From Methylothermaceae bacteria B42 (GTDB taxonomy: Bacteria > Pseudomonadota > Gammaproteobacteria > Methylococcales > Methylothermaceae), in the NCBI GenBank assembly GCA_001566965.1, contig LSNW01000031.1, forward strand, positions 124,001 through 188,000: a DNA stretch of 64,000 nucleotides. Reading direction: 5' to 3'. This document shows positions 63,572 through 64,000 of this stretch, piece by piece (position 1 is the stretch's first letter; the number at the start of each line of letters is the position of its first letter). Made by a program: the position numbers and the translations under genes. The notes below the pieces were generated by a model. It was not told where the DNA came from, made no database searches, and worked only from the letters and a program-made list of their open reading frames with translations.

Positions 63572-64000
63572 TCAGGAGAGCAATGCGCTCAAATTGAGAT
63601 CTTGGTCTTTTTCTGCCCGTTTTAATAATTTAAGTAGGTCATCCCCTTTTGACCACGCCGCCACCCCATAGCGGATCTTTCCCTCATCGGCGCTGAAATC
63701 CAGAGCCGCCCGGTCACTCAAAAGTTTGGTTGCCAGCTCTTTGGCATCCTCCAGGGAAGTTTCTGGCAACACTAACAGAAATGTTGTGTCATCGAGCATG
63801 CCCACCTCATCGGCCCAACGCAGCTTGTCTTTTAATGCCGCGCTCAGGGTACGCATGATTTCATCCTGACGGGGCTTTTCCACCGAAGACTCCAGAGTGA
63901 GGCGAATGATGGACAAAGGGTTTTCATAGCGGCGGCTGCGGCTGATTTGCCGGTTCAACTCTTGCATAATGGCGCGGCGGTTTTGCAATCCCGTGGTGGC
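63572..64000 (-). CDS. GGDEF-family protein with degenerate active site, partial
   Basis: The frame stays open to the window edge; the visible 142 residues are the C-terminal part. TTGLQNRRAIMQELNRQISR is the usual start of a GGDEF domain, and the later LPETSLEDAKELATKL fits too. The catalytic GGDEF position reads LDDTTF, so it cannot make c-di-GMP. It may still bind a nucleotide or GTP, or be structural. The N-terminal sensor part is beyond the window. It directly precedes cyaA in the same orientation. Confidence 0.8.
   Translation of the reverse strand, partial: ATTGLQNRRAIMQELNRQISRSRRYENPLSIIRLTLESSVEKPRQDEIMRTLSAALKDKLRWADEVGMLDDTTFLLVLPETSLEDAKELATKLLSDRAALDFSADEGKIRYGVAAWSKGDDLLKLLKRAEKDQDLNLSALLS

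Overview
The window comes from a gammaproteobacterial chromosome. The support is a class I adenylate cyclase, Hda, a DUF1249 (YqiB-type) protein beside QueD, a PhoP/PhoQ-like pair, a bifunctional HldE, and two exported proteins with the VPxPAA form of the PEP-CTERM sorting tail. No gene here fixes the genus. A Methylococcales- or Chromatiales-like organism would fit, but that is inference.

Left part (1-17.3 kb): the end of an AI-2E/PerM-type permease, a frameshifted asparagine synthetase remnant touching the end of glgX, an exported YfdX-like protein, and a macro-domain/M18 aminopeptidase pair with overlapping ends. Then come a beta-carbonic anhydrase divergent from a LysR regulator, a periplasmic cupin, an AraC regulator divergent from a PEP-CTERM metalloprotease, a second PerM-type permease, a DUF2780-like lipoprotein, a DJ-1/PfpI protein, radA and alr.

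Middle (17.4-39.4 kb): a VapBC module, a second PEP-CTERM protein, hldE-dnaB overlapping by ATGA, and a compact run arsC-wrbA-hda-panE-vanZ. A minus-strand operon of unusual content follows (two unknown proteins, a roadblock/LC7 protein, a PAS protein and a signal-less PhnD-like binding protein). After it comes a gene-free stretch holding three DnaA boxes, a giant AsmA-like DUF748 protein, a membrane protein, a CPA1 antiporter, a second PIN toxin-antitoxin pair overlapping an ABC-F (Uup) ATPase, and an AT-rich LTA-synthase-like sulfatase.

Right part (39.5-64 kb): an overlapping minus-strand cluster YbaK-like / RnfD-like / DUF2330 / dGTPase; tRNA-Ser(GGA) followed by degenerate tandem repeats that carry the tRNA 3' end and enclose a FitAB-like module; a long helical exported protein; a phosphoribosyltransferase; a HAD phosphatase with a DUF2892 partner; an orphan secretin-N protein; nudF with a PhoQ/PhoP-like pair; PilZ, QueD, DUF1249; a Tat-type TRAP binding protein; an esterase; a 1087-residue PLD-SNF2 helicase fusion bracketed by inverted-repeat elements; class I adenylate cyclase; and the cut end of a degenerate GGDEF protein.

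At least three families of non-coding inverted-repeat elements are scattered between genes. The best candidates for undescribed biology are the structured tRNA-Ser-linked repeats, whose hairpins keep pairing although their bases differ between copies; the roadblock/PAS/PhnD-like operon; and the PLD-SNF2 helicase. No rRNA, CRISPR array, integrase, prophage gene or intact insertion sequence was seen.
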